From the NCBI GenBank assembly GCA_010909725.1, contig JAACMV010000017.1, positions 992,001 through 1,056,000 of the forward strand: DNA of 64,000 nt, read 5' to 3'. Below are positions 46,493-57,248 of the stretch, in pieces (position 1 is the first letter of the stretch; the number at the start of each line of letters is the position of its first letter). The DNA comes from Picochlorum sp. 'celeri' (Eukaryota; Chlorophyta; Trebouxiophyceae). The position numbers and the translations under genes are program-made. The notes under the pieces were generated by a model, which did no database searches, had not been told where the DNA came from, and saw nothing but the letters and a program-made list of their open reading frames with translations.

Positions 46493-47515
46493 ATGGAGGG
46501 AACCTTATCCGTTAATCGAGGACCTTTGGCACGTGGGGGTGGAAGGACTCGTTTGGGATCAAATCATCGTCATTACAAGCAGCGATCTCTCGCCGTGCGG
46601 GTGCACGCAGCAGGAGCTTTGCGAGAACTGGGCGGACTCTCAGTGCAAGGGACGTCTCGCAAGCGCAATGAAGATCGGTACATGATCCACCCTTCGAACG
46701 TATCAAACATTGACACTATTGCTGCCGTGTTCGATGGGCATGGTGGGTACGCAACGGCTGACTGGCTGAAGAGCAATTTTTCAAAATACGTGGAAAAGTT
46801 CTGGACTGACGTGCCGTCGCCAGAGGCTGCGATAACGGAAGCTTTTCTGGCTGCGGATAGAAAGATTTTGACTCCCAAGAAAGGTTTCATGGGTATGATG
46901 GGAGAGCGAGGCATTGGGGGGTCAAAATGTGGGGCAACAGGTGCTGTGGCCATTGTGCATAAAGGCAGCGACGGAGCAGCGGCAGTGCTTGCAGCTAACG
47001 CGGGGGATGCTCGAGTGATACTGGGCAGCAAAGGGAGCGCACTTCAAATGACAGTAGACCATGTGCCAGACAGCGAGGATGAGAGGAAACGGATTGAGGG
47101 CCAGAATCCAAACCCGAACATGCCTCTAGTGAGATACATTGGGGGCACTTGGCGAGTTGGTGGCCTGTTGGCCTTATCTAGAGCTTTCGGGGATGCATAC
47201 CTGAAAGGTACTGGCCAATTTGAAGGTATACAGGCGGGTAGTGACAATTATTCTTCGGGTTTTGGGGTGATTGCAGAGCCAGATATCATGACGAGGACTC
47301 TGTCAGAGGATGATGCATGGCTGATCATTGCATCGGATGGGCTCTTCGAAAACGAAGTTCGAGGCGGCGGAGGCGGGTTGAGCAATGATGAAGTTATTCA
47401 ACTGTGCGATAAGAATGCCAAAAAGTCCTGCGAGGATATTGCAGCCTTGCTGATAGACGCTGCCGTTGAGGCAGGCACAACGGATGACGTTACAGTGATT
47501 GTGGGCAAATTTTAA
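46493..47515 (+). CDS. PP2C-type protein phosphatase, plastid-targeted
   Basis: The protein has 340 residues. The first 45 are rich in Arg, Gly and Ser and end around SLAVRVHAAG, like a chloroplast transit peptide. PP2C motifs follow: SVQGTSRKRNEDRY, AAVFDGHGGYATADWLK (metal-binding Asp), GATGAVAIV, AANAGDARVIL, LALSRAFGDAYLKG, WLIIASDGLFE and GTTDDVTVIVGKF. It dephosphorylates Ser/Thr on stromal or thylakoid proteins; the target is unknown. Fanzor copy 2 begins 22 bases after its stop codon. Confidence 0.9.
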   Translation: MEGTLSVNRGPLARGGGRTRLGSNHRHYKQRSLAVRVHAAGALRELGGLSVQGTSRKRNEDRYMIHPSNVSNIDTIAAVFDGHGGYATADWLKSNFSKYVEKFWTDVPSPEAAITEAFLAADRKILTPKKGFMGMMGERGIGGSKCGATGAVAIVHKGSDGAAAVLAANAGDARVILGSKGSALQMTVDHVPDSEDERKRIEGQNPNPNMPLVRYIGGTWRVGGLLALSRAFGDAYLKGTGQFEGIQAGSDNYSSGFGVIAEPDIMTRTLSEDDAWLIIASDGLFENEVRGGGGGLSNDEVIQLCDKNAKKSCEDIAALLIDAAVEAGTTDDVTVIVGKF

Positions 47516-47543
47516 TGATTACAGTGCAGTATGTTATTACAGT

Positions 47544-47577
47544 AAAATTTTTTAATTTCGTTTGTCGGACGGAATGT
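47544..47577. repeat. Left terminal inverted repeat, Fanzor copy 2
   Basis: This is identical to the copy 1 left repeat. It pairs with the complement of 50069-50101 with one or two mismatches in the outer 20 bases. Confidence 0.75.
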
Positions 47578-47647
47578 TCCAAACTTGGAAGTTCCATCGT
47601 TCTCTCTGCTGTATCTTGAAGCATAGCGTCTGCAAAAAGCAGCCGAC
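47564..47647 (-). ncRNA. Predicted Fanzor guide-RNA scaffold, copy 2
   Basis: This matches the copy 1 scaffold except for one base at 47611. There the middle hairpin TGCTT/AAGCA loses its loop-proximal pair and keeps four. The GTCGG/CCGAC closing helix and the other two hairpins are unchanged. The host sequence just left of 47538 would be the guide, and it differs from that of copy 1. Confidence 0.6.
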
Positions 47648-47660
47648 TTACATGCCGAAT

Positions 47661-50012
47661 TCATTGCCGTGTTGATGTCCTTTGCCTTTTCCTCGTCCTC
47701 TTGAAAGCCTTGATTCGAGATCCATTGTGACACTTTTCCAAAAACAAGTCTTTGATATTGATACTGGCATTGACATCACGGTCCCAAACATTTCGAATGC
47801 ATTCATTGTTGTGACAACGTTTCATCCTGAATTGTTTGTTGTACTGTTCCATTGCCTCATGACAGCAAGAACAGAGTTTGGACGTATTGAATTCATTAAC
47901 CAACACAACTGTGGCACATTCCGATACCTTGTTGAACAGTTTTGTGCTCATGATAGGAGCAGTGCCCCTCATTGTGCCGTTATTATCACCATCACCATAC
48001 GCCACGATGACTCTCTTCTGTGCCTCTTTGTTTCTTGTTCCACAGATTCGAGCAACCACATCCTCCATGGCCGACTTTTCCTTGCAAAATTTCCTCATCT
48101 TCTGTTTCTGATACCATTTTTTGTCATCGAAGAAGGCTTGTTGCAGTTGGGGCCACATAGAAACTTGGAATCTGTAACTCTCAAAAATTTTCTCAAGATC
48201 TACTGTCTTGTATGTTGGCACAGACACCCATGCAGGACAGTATTCAGACATCCTTTTCTTTATTTTGGCTGTATACTGTTTCTGACTAGATAAGAAGATC
48301 CATTCTCCTGACCCCAGAGAATCACTTTTATATCTGTCTTCCACCTCTGTATGACGACCATTTTCTGCATTCCACTTTGCATGGATCTTTTGCTTTTCCG
48401 AATCATGAAAAACCCACGTGGCCGCTGACTTTTTACCTGGGTCCAAACCGACAATGATACAATCTGTGTGATATATACCATGGTCATCTTTGCGTATGCC
48501 AGCCAACCTTTTGATCCTTTCTGTGATGACTGTCTTGTCTTTGTTTTTAGCCTTTCGTTTCTGTAGAACGTCCTTTTGTGACTTTAATGTATGCAACAAT
48601 GGCTTCAGTAGAACATAATGTATGGTGGAAATGTCACCAAGGAGAATACGCAAAGGGTCATATCTGATCTTTTTTGCAATAATGTTGGTTGCAAACATCC
48701 CACAATAGGTGGCCCACAACTTTGCTTTGACGTAATTCATATCATCCTGCAGATGGATTATCTTGCATTCCAGATCCGACTTCACAGTGTCTATAACAGC
48801 AGAAACAGAGACGCCATCAGTGCATATAGAGCATCCGAATCTGAGTTTCGTTTGGTCCTTCATGTGCTTTTTTTTCAATACTCGCTTCATGTTGAATATC
48901 GATTTCCAATAATAATACTTATTTGTATAGTCATCCAGTGCTGGACAGTCATCTACTATCTTTCTGATATATGGATATTTCTTTGCGAGTTGCTCAACCA
49001 TAGTCTTCACTGCTGTGCTGGAGATATGGATATGCTTTGGTTTCCAGGCCATCTGTGGACACAGACAAAATGTCCATTTCTGTCTTCCAAGTATACTCTT
49101 CTTCCCTTCAAACTCTCCGTTTCTGAACCTCTGTTGCAGTGATTCCACGAATGGCTCCAAGTGACCCAAAATGAAGAAGCAAATTCTGGATTTCTCAGAA
49201 AGAGTTGTCGTCTTTGGCACCAACGAGCAAATGATATCCAAGGCTCTCTGTGCTTCATCCCATACTGACACATCAGACGCAAATTCTGTCAATGATGGTC
49301 TACGTTCAACAATATCACTGACTTTCGTCCTCTCCCAGAATGCCTGTGTGATTGCAGAAAATACTTGTCCAAACTTCTTCTTTGACAAATTTTTGATTTG
49401 GTCAAAGTCCGTGTCGTCTCGAAATAGCAAATATCTCAGATACCGTAATGCATATACATTAAGATTGGTTTCCAAATGCGTGGTATGCATAACAGACGAC
49501 TGCTGGGCCATCTGCTCCATTGTTTTGCCTCTCCAAGAAGAGAGACAACCCTGTGGCCAATCTGTTTTTAACCCAGTCTCCTCACAATATTCCTTGCACA
49601 AGTCGCGCAAGTTGGTATCAACATCCTTTCTCTCCTTCTTTTGTTGCAAATGATTAGCAAGGTGTCTGTAGATTTTGTTGTAGAGTTCGTAGAGAGTTTC
49701 ATCTTTGTGGTCTCTAAATGCCCCACCGTTCCTCAATAACAATAGATGCATGACATGATGCACATGAATCTGTAGTCTACTCAGATAGAATACACATTCT
49801 TCAATTTCGCGTTGAACCACTTTGAACTTACAAAAAGGCTGCAAAGTGCACTTGACGACTGTCTTATTGAAAAAACGGTCTTTATCCTTCTTTATAGCCA
49901 CATCCAATCGAGTAAACTTCTTTTTCTTCACCTTTTTCGATGGTGTGGCGGACACCTTTCTCTTTTTTTTCATTTTGAAATGACACGGTTGGCGATGGCG
50001 GCTCGACTTCAT
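47661..50012 (-). CDS. Fanzor RNA-guided endonuclease, copy 2
   Basis: This is an intact 783-residue frame with the same start, basic N-terminus, RuvC residues (Asp524, Glu707, Asp746) and Cys4 zinc ribbon as copy 1. It differs by Thr for Ala555, Ile for Met584, Tyr for Cys601 and Leu for Phe606. All four lie between the RuvC-I Asp and the second RuvC segment. None hits a catalytic or zinc residue, so both copies could be functional. Confidence 0.93.
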   Translation of the reverse strand: MKSSRHRQPCHFKMKKKRKVSATPSKKVKKKKFTRLDVAIKKDKDRFFNKTVVKCTLQPFCKFKVVQREIEECVFYLSRLQIHVHHVMHLLLLRNGGAFRDHKDETLYELYNKIYRHLANHLQQKKERKDVDTNLRDLCKEYCEETGLKTDWPQGCLSSWRGKTMEQMAQQSSVMHTTHLETNLNVYALRYLRYLLFRDDTDFDQIKNLSKKKFGQVFSAITQAFWERTKVSDIVERRPSLTEFASDVSVWDEAQRALDIICSLVPKTTTLSEKSRICFFILGHLEPFVESLQQRFRNGEFEGKKSILGRQKWTFCLCPQMAWKPKHIHISSTAVKTMVEQLAKKYPYIRKIVDDCPALDDYTNKYYYWKSIFNMKRVLKKKHMKDQTKLRFGCSICTDGVSVSAVIDTVKSDLECKIIHLQDDMNYVKAKLWATYCGMFATNIIAKKIRYDPLRILLGDISTIHYVLLKPLLHTLKSQKDVLQKRKAKNKDKTVITERIKRLAGIRKDDHGIYHTDCIIVGLDPGKKSAATWVFHDSEKQKIHAKWNAENGRHTEVEDRYKSDSLGSGEWIFLSSQKQYTAKIKKRMSEYCPAWVSVPTYKTVDLEKIFESYRFQVSMWPQLQQAFFDDKKWYQKQKMRKFCKEKSAMEDVVARICGTRNKEAQKRVIVAYGDGDNNGTMRGTAPIMSTKLFNKVSECATVVLVNEFNTSKLCSCCHEAMEQYNKQFRMKRCHNNECIRNVWDRDVNASINIKDLFLEKCHNGSRIKAFKRTRKRQRTSTRQ

Positions 50013-50068
50013 ACCAATCCAAGGTTCTAGAAGATTCGGATTGACCAGAGTCAAATGGACTAGATGTT

Positions 50069-50101
50069 ACATTCCTTAATTAAACGAAATTTAAAATTTT
50101 T
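50069..50101. repeat. Right terminal inverted repeat, Fanzor copy 2
   Basis: This mirrors the left end of copy 2 and is the counterpart of 7760-7792, with one T/A difference in the outermost run. Confidence 0.75.
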
Positions 50102-50104
50102 ACG

Positions 50105-51069
50105 TTATTTCATCTTCTGACGCCTGGATTTTCCTGGACGCTGTCTCGGTTTGGATCTTTTCGGATCTCCCGAGGCAGCCGAATACGCATCATTCTGCTT
50201 ACTTCGCCTCTTGGGACCACCAAATCCATACTTGGCGTCTCGCTTCGTCCTCTTCAAAGATTTGCCGCGTGCCGAAAATCTATCGCCTAATTTTTGGCCC
50301 TTTGGTTTTTTATCGCCTAATCCCACCTCATTCAAGTCAAAGTCGCCTTCAAAATTGTTCTTGGCCCTAGCTTTCCTCATGTTTGCGACACTCTCAATAG
50401 CTTGCTTCCTCTGCTGAGACCTCTCTTTGCGCCTCTCTGCTGCCACCTGCTTGCTGAATTTCCTACTCTCCCTTTCTTTACGACGCTGTTCAGACTCTTC
50501 TATGACTGTGCGCTCATGCACGAGCTGCTCTTTCACTTTGGCCATGTGGGCATCAGTCTTCACCATCTCTGCAAGATAATCATCTGGCCTCCTCCACGGT
50601 ATGCCCTCCTTCTCAAACTTGGAAATCGCCTCGAAGGCTGCCCTCTGTGCCTGATTGTAAAATGCCAACTCCCTTTCTAGATCATTTTCTACATCTTCAA
50701 TCTCAGTTTCCTCCCTGCTCAACAACACCAACCCTTCCTTCCACATCTGGGACTGGCCTCCCCAGGAAATGTCTTTCAGGATTTCAGTCATTTTTTCCGC
50801 TGCATACACGCCGTTTTCTTCTGCCGTTGCTTCTTCGAGTTCATCTTCATCTTCTTTTTCATATTCTCCGGATATATTCTCAAGTCGCAAACGACTCTTC
50901 ACCTTGGGGTCTTGCAGAGCAACTTGAATCTCCTGCGCAGCGAGTCTCGTTATGAACCACAATGCCCAATGTCGAGTATATACAACACCATACATACCTC
51001 ATCTTCAGAATCATGAATGTCCTCCGAATTCTCCTCTTCCGACCAGTCTTCTTTCCTTTTCCTGGCCAT
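50105..51069 (-). CDS. EBP2: rRNA-processing protein EBP2, two exons
   Basis: Exons 51069-50998 and 50932-50105 join in phase 0 through a 65-nt intron (GTATGT donor, GCGCAG acceptor) to give 299 residues. The N-terminal half is acidic. The EBP2 core follows: ELAFYNQAQRAAFEAISKFEKEGIPWRRPDDYLAEMVKTDAHM, then ERTVIEESEQRRKERESRKFSKQV. The tail is strongly basic and suits a nucleolar protein. EBP2 is needed for 27S pre-rRNA processing and 60S ribosome assembly. It diverges from the SCC2 gene across about 97 bases. Confidence 0.92.
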
Positions 51070-51166
51070 AGATACTATGGCATGCGCCCAGCGGATGCAA
51101 CAAAAGCGAGCGAGCAATTAATATCCCTACACCGATTGATGGAAGTCTTGTAACTTGCTTTATTCA

Positions 51167-54100
51167 ATGATCCAATGCCTGCCAAGAATGAAGCTTTCGT
51201 TCCGGCGCATTGGCATGACCTCATTCAAGACTGGCAATTTTAAAATCTTATTTACGAACACTTCGAAGACATCTGCCGAACACAGCGACACCGTCGTCAC
51301 AAACCCGTATATTGAATGTATAATGTTAAATGGTGCCCCTAAAAACGGTCAGGGCGGGGAAAGCCTGGAGTCCTACCGGCTCACGGACCTTCACCAGCCC
51401 ACGACCATTAACTTGTTCGGCACACCCGTTCCAAAGTGGCCGCAGACAATTTTCGCGAAATCTAGATATATAGGAGAGGATAATGAAGAAAGAGATTCGG
51501 AAGGGGCATCAACGAGTGCAGACTTGGGCAGAGTGTCGGAGTCGACAGTTCAGGAGGTTTTGAAACTGCTCGAGGGAATCGAACTCTCTTTCATGTGCGT
51601 AAAATATTTCTTAAATATTAGTGTTTGCTTGCACTGGACCGCCGTGTACAGTTGATCGATCGCCCTGGAACTAAACCGAAAGTTGAATTTGAACCGCTCT
51701 GCAGGAAACGGCGACATCTGGGTGTAGAGAGGAAGAAGAATACGTCTTTCAAGCAGAACACTTCATTGATCGAATTGTTTGAGGAGAGGAGACCTGGAAT
51801 CTTCGACCTTTCGTATCGTAGGAGCCACTTGGACTCTCCGGACGAGCAAGGAAAGGGTGCGTGATTTGTCGTGTTCCGCATCGTGCTGTAGATTTTGTAA
51901 TTGTACAACTTTGATGTTTGCCTTCAGGGAGGAAGAGAAGCCAGCATCACCTCGAAGAGCTGGACGCTGGGACCCCAAAACAGACCAAAGTGAGGTTTCA
52001 TGAACTTCCTGCCTCGGCTGCAGATAGGACGCCGCGCTCTCGATCAGTGCCAAAGAAAAACAAGAAGTCCAATTCAAAAGTCTCTATTAAAAGTGGACTC
52101 GAAGGATCCAAGATGAGCATGGATGGGGAAGCACCTAATGTGGAGACGCAGGTATCGAATGCCCTGAATGAGCTCATCACTCTGTGCACGTCATTCAATG
52201 CAAGGTTCAGGAATGATGATGGGCTCGAATCAGAAGATTATATGAGCAAAACGTCTCCGCAAGAAATATTGCGTGACGTCCAGCGGTTCAGTGCGGAGAT
52301 TTTACGGTTGACGCCGCATGCAGAGGTTTTCCAGAAATTGCCAAGGGATGTGGTCTTCTCGTGCATACACAATCTGGTGAACGTTATCCGTGCAGGATCT
52401 GAAACGTTGATATTTGCATCTAGCACAGACAAATGTGAGTCCAGTGTGCGTATAATGAGTTCCTTGGAAGCGGTGGTTCTTGTGGAGAGACTCGTTGCCA
52501 GGGTGTCGAATGCAATCGTGGTCCCAGAGGAGAGCCTTGGACTTTGTATCGATGTCACCAGATTCCACTTGCAGAAAAATATTTTGCCTTTCTACGATGC
52601 GAGAATAATGGCTGCAGTTCGACCAAATATCCACGATGATACGGGAGAGACATCACAGCCAAGGAAGGAAAATGCTGGGGCAGGAAGGAGGGGCCTCAAG
52701 GCTAAAGCACCCAAGCCTGTCGACATGGTCAAAGATAGAGTTTTAGCTTCTATGGATCTGCTCGGAGATATTACTCCATCGGTGAAGATCCAAGCGTCGG
52801 TCTCGTACCCGCTGATTCGAGCTGCCATCCAGTGCATGACGGTCCATGCTGTGCCTGAACTCAAACCAAAAGCTGTCAGCTTGATATCCTCGCTATATAC
52901 CTCGTATCCTGATTTGCGAGAAAGCATATTAGATGATACCTTTGGGACGTTGACCCCCTACCTCGGTGTCGGCAGAAAGTGCAGGAGAGATGTTCCGCTG
53001 CCGTCTGAAGCAGGGACCATGGAATCTGTGAATGTCATGACTGCACTCCTAGTGCAACTGGTGCAAGGATGTGCTATCATGCCTTTGAACTCGTCTCCTG
53101 AGGCTATTCGATCCGCCTATGCGGCATGCATTTCGACAGCCGACGATTTCTGGGCACGCTGCATGGGCTGCATTGGGTCGGCGAGAGCAATGAGAATGGA
53201 ATCGGATGCAGACTTTGTGTGTGTGATGGTGGGGATGGTGCAAGATCTCCTGCAAATTTCGTGCTCAAAGTACTGGCCTTCGGCATCGACGATTCTCATC
53301 CGACTGGTGACCAATTTGAACAGTAGCATGGGCCTTCTGTCACCTGATCCAGTTGTCAGACAGTTCTGCGTGGACATACTTGGTAAAATCCTTTCTGCTG
53401 TGCACAAAGACAGCGCACACCTCGCCACGTCCGCCGATAGGTTAGATGATGTAGTCTCCGAAGTAGGACATGAAAATATATCCGAAGCTGCCGTGGAACT
53501 CGTTCTTAAGATCCTCCAAAGCTCTGATGCATCCTCGGCTGCATCCGCAAGAGTGTTCCTTTGTTTACGAACACTATGTGAAGATTTAGGAAAATTCGAG
53601 GCCAGCTCCCAAAATCTTGATGATTTGCATGATCATGCAGCTGATCTTCTAGCAGCCGCAAATGAAACATTGAGTTCCCACGCAGCAACTTCATGTGAAA
53701 ACACTTTGTCACAGGAGGATGTCACTTTGGTGATGAAAGTGACGGTTCATCAGCAGTTCCTGACTGCTGCTCCGGCGATGCTTTCTTGGCTTTTGGAAAT
53801 TATTGATTCCAAAAAACAGGCCCCGACAACGAGGGCGAAGGCGGTCAAGGCTCTTGGGGATGTGGTGTCAGCAGACCACAGGGTGTTGGATTATCCAGGG
53901 ATGGTTGTAGGGGTAGAACGAGCTTTGCAAGATGATGCTATATCCGTCCGAGAAGCCGCATTGACTCTCGTAGGCAAGCATATGGTACAGGATGCTTCAC
54001 TGGCCTTGAAGCTTCTTCGTATGGTGATCAAAGCGACTGAGGACCAAGGATCCAGTGTGAGACGAAGTGCTATAAAAATCCTCAGAGACTGTGCTCTTGT

Positions 54101-56608
54101 GATTCCCCAGGAACATGCTGACCGTATCAGCGAGGCCTACCGGGCTATTTTGAATAGATCCACCGATTCAGAAGAGAGCGTGAAGGGCATTGTTGTGCGC
54201 TTGTTCAAATCTCTGTGGTTTGATCCGGTGGCAGGGGAGGATGGCCTCAGGGTGGAAAGGTCCCCAACCGAGAGAGCGCAGTCGCTTGCTGGCCTCGCCA
54301 CATCGATCGTGGATGCATCGTCTAGTAACTCTTCAAATACCAGGAATCTGATTGATCGCTCCCATCCTCTCATAGTCCTCCTGAGTGATATCCAGGATGA
54401 AGTTAATCAGTCAAAAAGGGCCAACATGAACAGAGAAGAATTGAGAACCGCCACTGCCCTTCTGGATTTGTTCATGTATGACAATGGCGATTCTATAACG
54501 TATTTGCATGCTATGTATGCTCTGGTGCTTTCGAACCCCAAGGCTTGTATCCCAGAGAGCGATCCCTTGAGGTTTCTCAGAGCTTTGTCTCCACATTTGA
54601 GGAGGGTCCCAGCTGTTGAAGGATCTCAGGCAGACTCTCGCCCGCATGCAGAGGAAATACTGTACACCCTTGGTATCATAACACATATTTTAGGAGATAT
54701 GGAGGAAAAGAGGGCGCTCATCTCTGATATAGCTACAGAGATGACAGAAGACCTGGTAGATTTGATAAACAAGCACAGATTTACTGCAGTTGTGTCAGCT
54801 GCCTGCGAATGCCTGGCGGCATGCTCAATCTCGAGCCAGACCGCAGCTGCACGCCTGCTAAATGTGGCGGCCATTTACCTAACCTGGCTCAAGGAACCCC
54901 AGTCTCACTCAAAGAATTTGCCGAGATTCCTCTTCATCATAGGGCAAGTCTATCGCTTTGGCATCAGACTTTTGGGGCAAGTTGAGGCGTATTTGACAGA
55001 TAATCCAACCCTTGCGAGAACACTCACTCCAAGAGCTTGCATGAATACGTTGAGTGGATTTTGGAGCTTCAATCTTGACGGTCAGCCAGCCCTTGTGTCA
55101 CAAGTACGCAGAAGTGCTCTGGAGTCAATCTGCCAGGTGATGATTGCTTCCCCTTTGGTTGCCATGAATCGGGAGTCACAAACTCAGAGTATAATATCCA
55201 AAGGTACGCCAAGCTCAATGGGGCGATTTATTGCATATGTGTTCGCGCCAGGGGTGACTAACCGTGTCCTTGCATTGCAGCATTGAGTTTGTCTTCACCA
55301 CCCCCAATGAAACTGGCGGCCTTGAATGGGCTCATAGAACTGGTGCAGGCCGATGCACATGCACTCCAGCGCCGTCAAGTGTCTGACGATAGATTACAGA
55401 ATGGACGCAGCGCCTCCATTTCTGGGCAGGCAACGGTGGCCTCTGAGAACGGAGAGGGTGATGTGTCTCAAAGCAGTGCAGTACTCCAAAATCATTGGGG
55501 AGCTATTCTTGACCTTGCAAGCGAGGCATATCCACACCAAAAAGCTGAGGAGCAAACATTGCTGGCAATCAGGAGACGCATCCTCTTTCTCGTGGAGATT
55601 GCTGTACGAGATGGACTTGTGGGACCATGGACTACTGTCCCAACTCTGGTGCTGTTTGTGATGGATAGCATGCAAGATGTCTCGGCAAGAGCCCTAAAAC
55701 AGCTTAAGCATCTATCTACGAAATATTCACAGTATATAGACGTTGGAAGAATTCTTAAAGGAGTTAAGGATTCTTATCTGGCACATGCGAAAGTGATCAC
55801 CAAGCGACACAAGGACGAGGGCTCTCATCTTCCAGACTGCATAAAGATTTCTCAGTCCAGGCTGAAAGTCTTGTACAGAGACATTATTTGTGCATCTCGC
55901 TCAAAGCGGAATGAGTTTCTTAGGCTTTGTATCCGATCGTTCAAGGGGGAAATTGTTGGACTAAAGCAGCCAAACAGCAGGGCCCAGAGGGCATCATCTG
56001 TTGGAGGAGAGGATCTGAGCACATACCCCCATTCGATGTGGCCCTGGTTTGCCCTCCTTGTTTCCAGCATACCATTCAAGAAAGTAGAGGAGGTCTGCTT
56101 GGTGATTCATGAGATCGATTCCCTGATGGCTTTGAAAATGTCATCCATCATTGCAGAACTTCATGAATTTACCGAATCAGATATGCCTGTAGAGCACCCA
56201 TCAGTGAGGGAATGCGCCGCGAAAGCTAAAATTTTGTGCATTTTATTCCGCCTCAAAATCTATCTTCTGAAGGGATACTGCATTTCCTCTGAGAGACAGG
56301 CAGTTTTTGCAAACAGCACAAAGAGGATGTCGACTGGCTCTTCACGAGGCGCAGAGGGACCTTCCATGGAATCTGCGGTCCATTTCAATCAGAAAGCAGC
56401 GAATTCAAATGATATACTTCACAAGCTATACGCCATATTTGATTTCAAAAGGGCATCAGAGGCTGCACAGCCTGAACCCTGCAGTCTTCACCCAATTTCA
56501 CAGGGGCCATTAGTCACAACACCCCTGTCTGTCCTCAAGGAACTGTACCATGAATTAGACACGGCAAATGTCGATCATGGAACGGACGAATTTGACCCGA
56601 TGTCATAA
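51167..56608 (+). CDS. SCC2: Cohesin loader SCC2/NIPBL-like, four exons
   Basis: Exons 51167-51598, 51652-51856, 51928-55203 and 55281-56608 join in frame to give 1746 residues; introns are 53, 71 and 77 nt. The first junction (GTAAAA donor) is the least certain. The N-terminus is unstructured and basic. The body is HEAT-repeat sequence with clear NIPBL wording: ARVFLCLRTLCEDLGKF, TTRAKAVKALGDVVSADHRVLDYPGM, ALQDDAISVREAALTLVGKHM, SSVRRSAIKILRDC and IVVRLFKSLWFDP. The C-terminal Nipped-B domain spans the last splice. SCC2 with SCC4 loads cohesin onto chromosomes and stimulates its ATPase. Confidence 0.88.
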
Positions 56609-56708
56609 AGTCGACTGTAGTACCTTTTGTAACTTTTGGTCAACTCTTGACTGTATCAGCTTCCTCCTTGGCTTCCTCCAACGCCTGTGGCCAGTGCCAC
56701 GGGCCTCG

Positions 56709-57062
56709 ATGTCCCATCTGGAGGCAGAGATTTACGATATTGCCATCTGTGCAACACATTTGAAGGAGCTAACACCGCGACATCGGACCACAGGTGCTCC
56801 AGCAGTAGTGACTGGCCATCTCGTCTATTGCGCAAAATTTGGACCGGTATCCATCGGTTGTACTGGACTGTTGCCAAACGCATCGTGTTCGGTAGGTATT
56901 TGCGTTCTCAACGCCGGCACAATGTTTTAAAAACATTAATAAAATTGAAATCGCAGCGTTAATCTGCAGTTGCTTCGTGACAAAGTTGAAGAGGAATTGG
57001 TTTTCGAAAACGTGCGCTTTTTTCTTGGATCCAATTTCCTGGGCGAATACCCATGGTTATAG
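56709..57062 (+). CDS. Possible small two-exon gene, unknown product
   Basis: Exons 56709-56891 and 56970-57062 would join in phase 0 through a 78-nt intron (GTAGGT donor, CTGCAG acceptor) to give 91 residues. The second exon reads LLRDKVEEELVFENVRFFLG and ends EYPWL, which looks like real protein. The first exon has alternative frames of similar quality, one with a CHLCNTF Cys motif, so its frame is uncertain. No family was recognised. It lies between the SCC2 stop codon and the CBP60-like gene, both on the same strand. Confidence 0.35.
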
Positions 57063-57248
57063 GAGCAAATAGTTCCTTTTGTTCTATAGAGAAAGTTTTG
57101 ACATGAAGTTTGTGGCAATGTGCAGATTCAGGGTAACGCGGTTACGGGAAACGAATTAGATTACCAAGAGTTGGGGTTGCGCGAGTGGTGCTCGTATAGC
57201 TCGAGCAAGCTGATTTGAAATTTGAATTAATAATCTGAAGGCTGCGCC

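Larger units (their letters stand above)
47538..50101 (-). mobile_element. Fanzor element, copy 2
   Basis: This is a near-identical copy of 5229-7792 in the same orientation. It lies between the tail-to-tail PP2C gene (22 bases away) and EBP2 gene (3 bases away). I see five substitutions over about 2.56 kb (47611, 48197, 48211, 48261 and 48350), plus one A/T difference in the right terminal repeat. GTTATT occurs at 47533-47538 and 50104-50109, touching the left end and 2 bases outside the right end, and could be a target duplication. The close similarity points to recent transposition or gene conversion. Confidence 0.85.

Noticed and set aside
5229..50101. The two Fanzor copies as a composite transposon carrying the 40 kb between them
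   Set aside because: The intervening DNA is ordinary host genes, and each copy has its own ends and flanking repeats.
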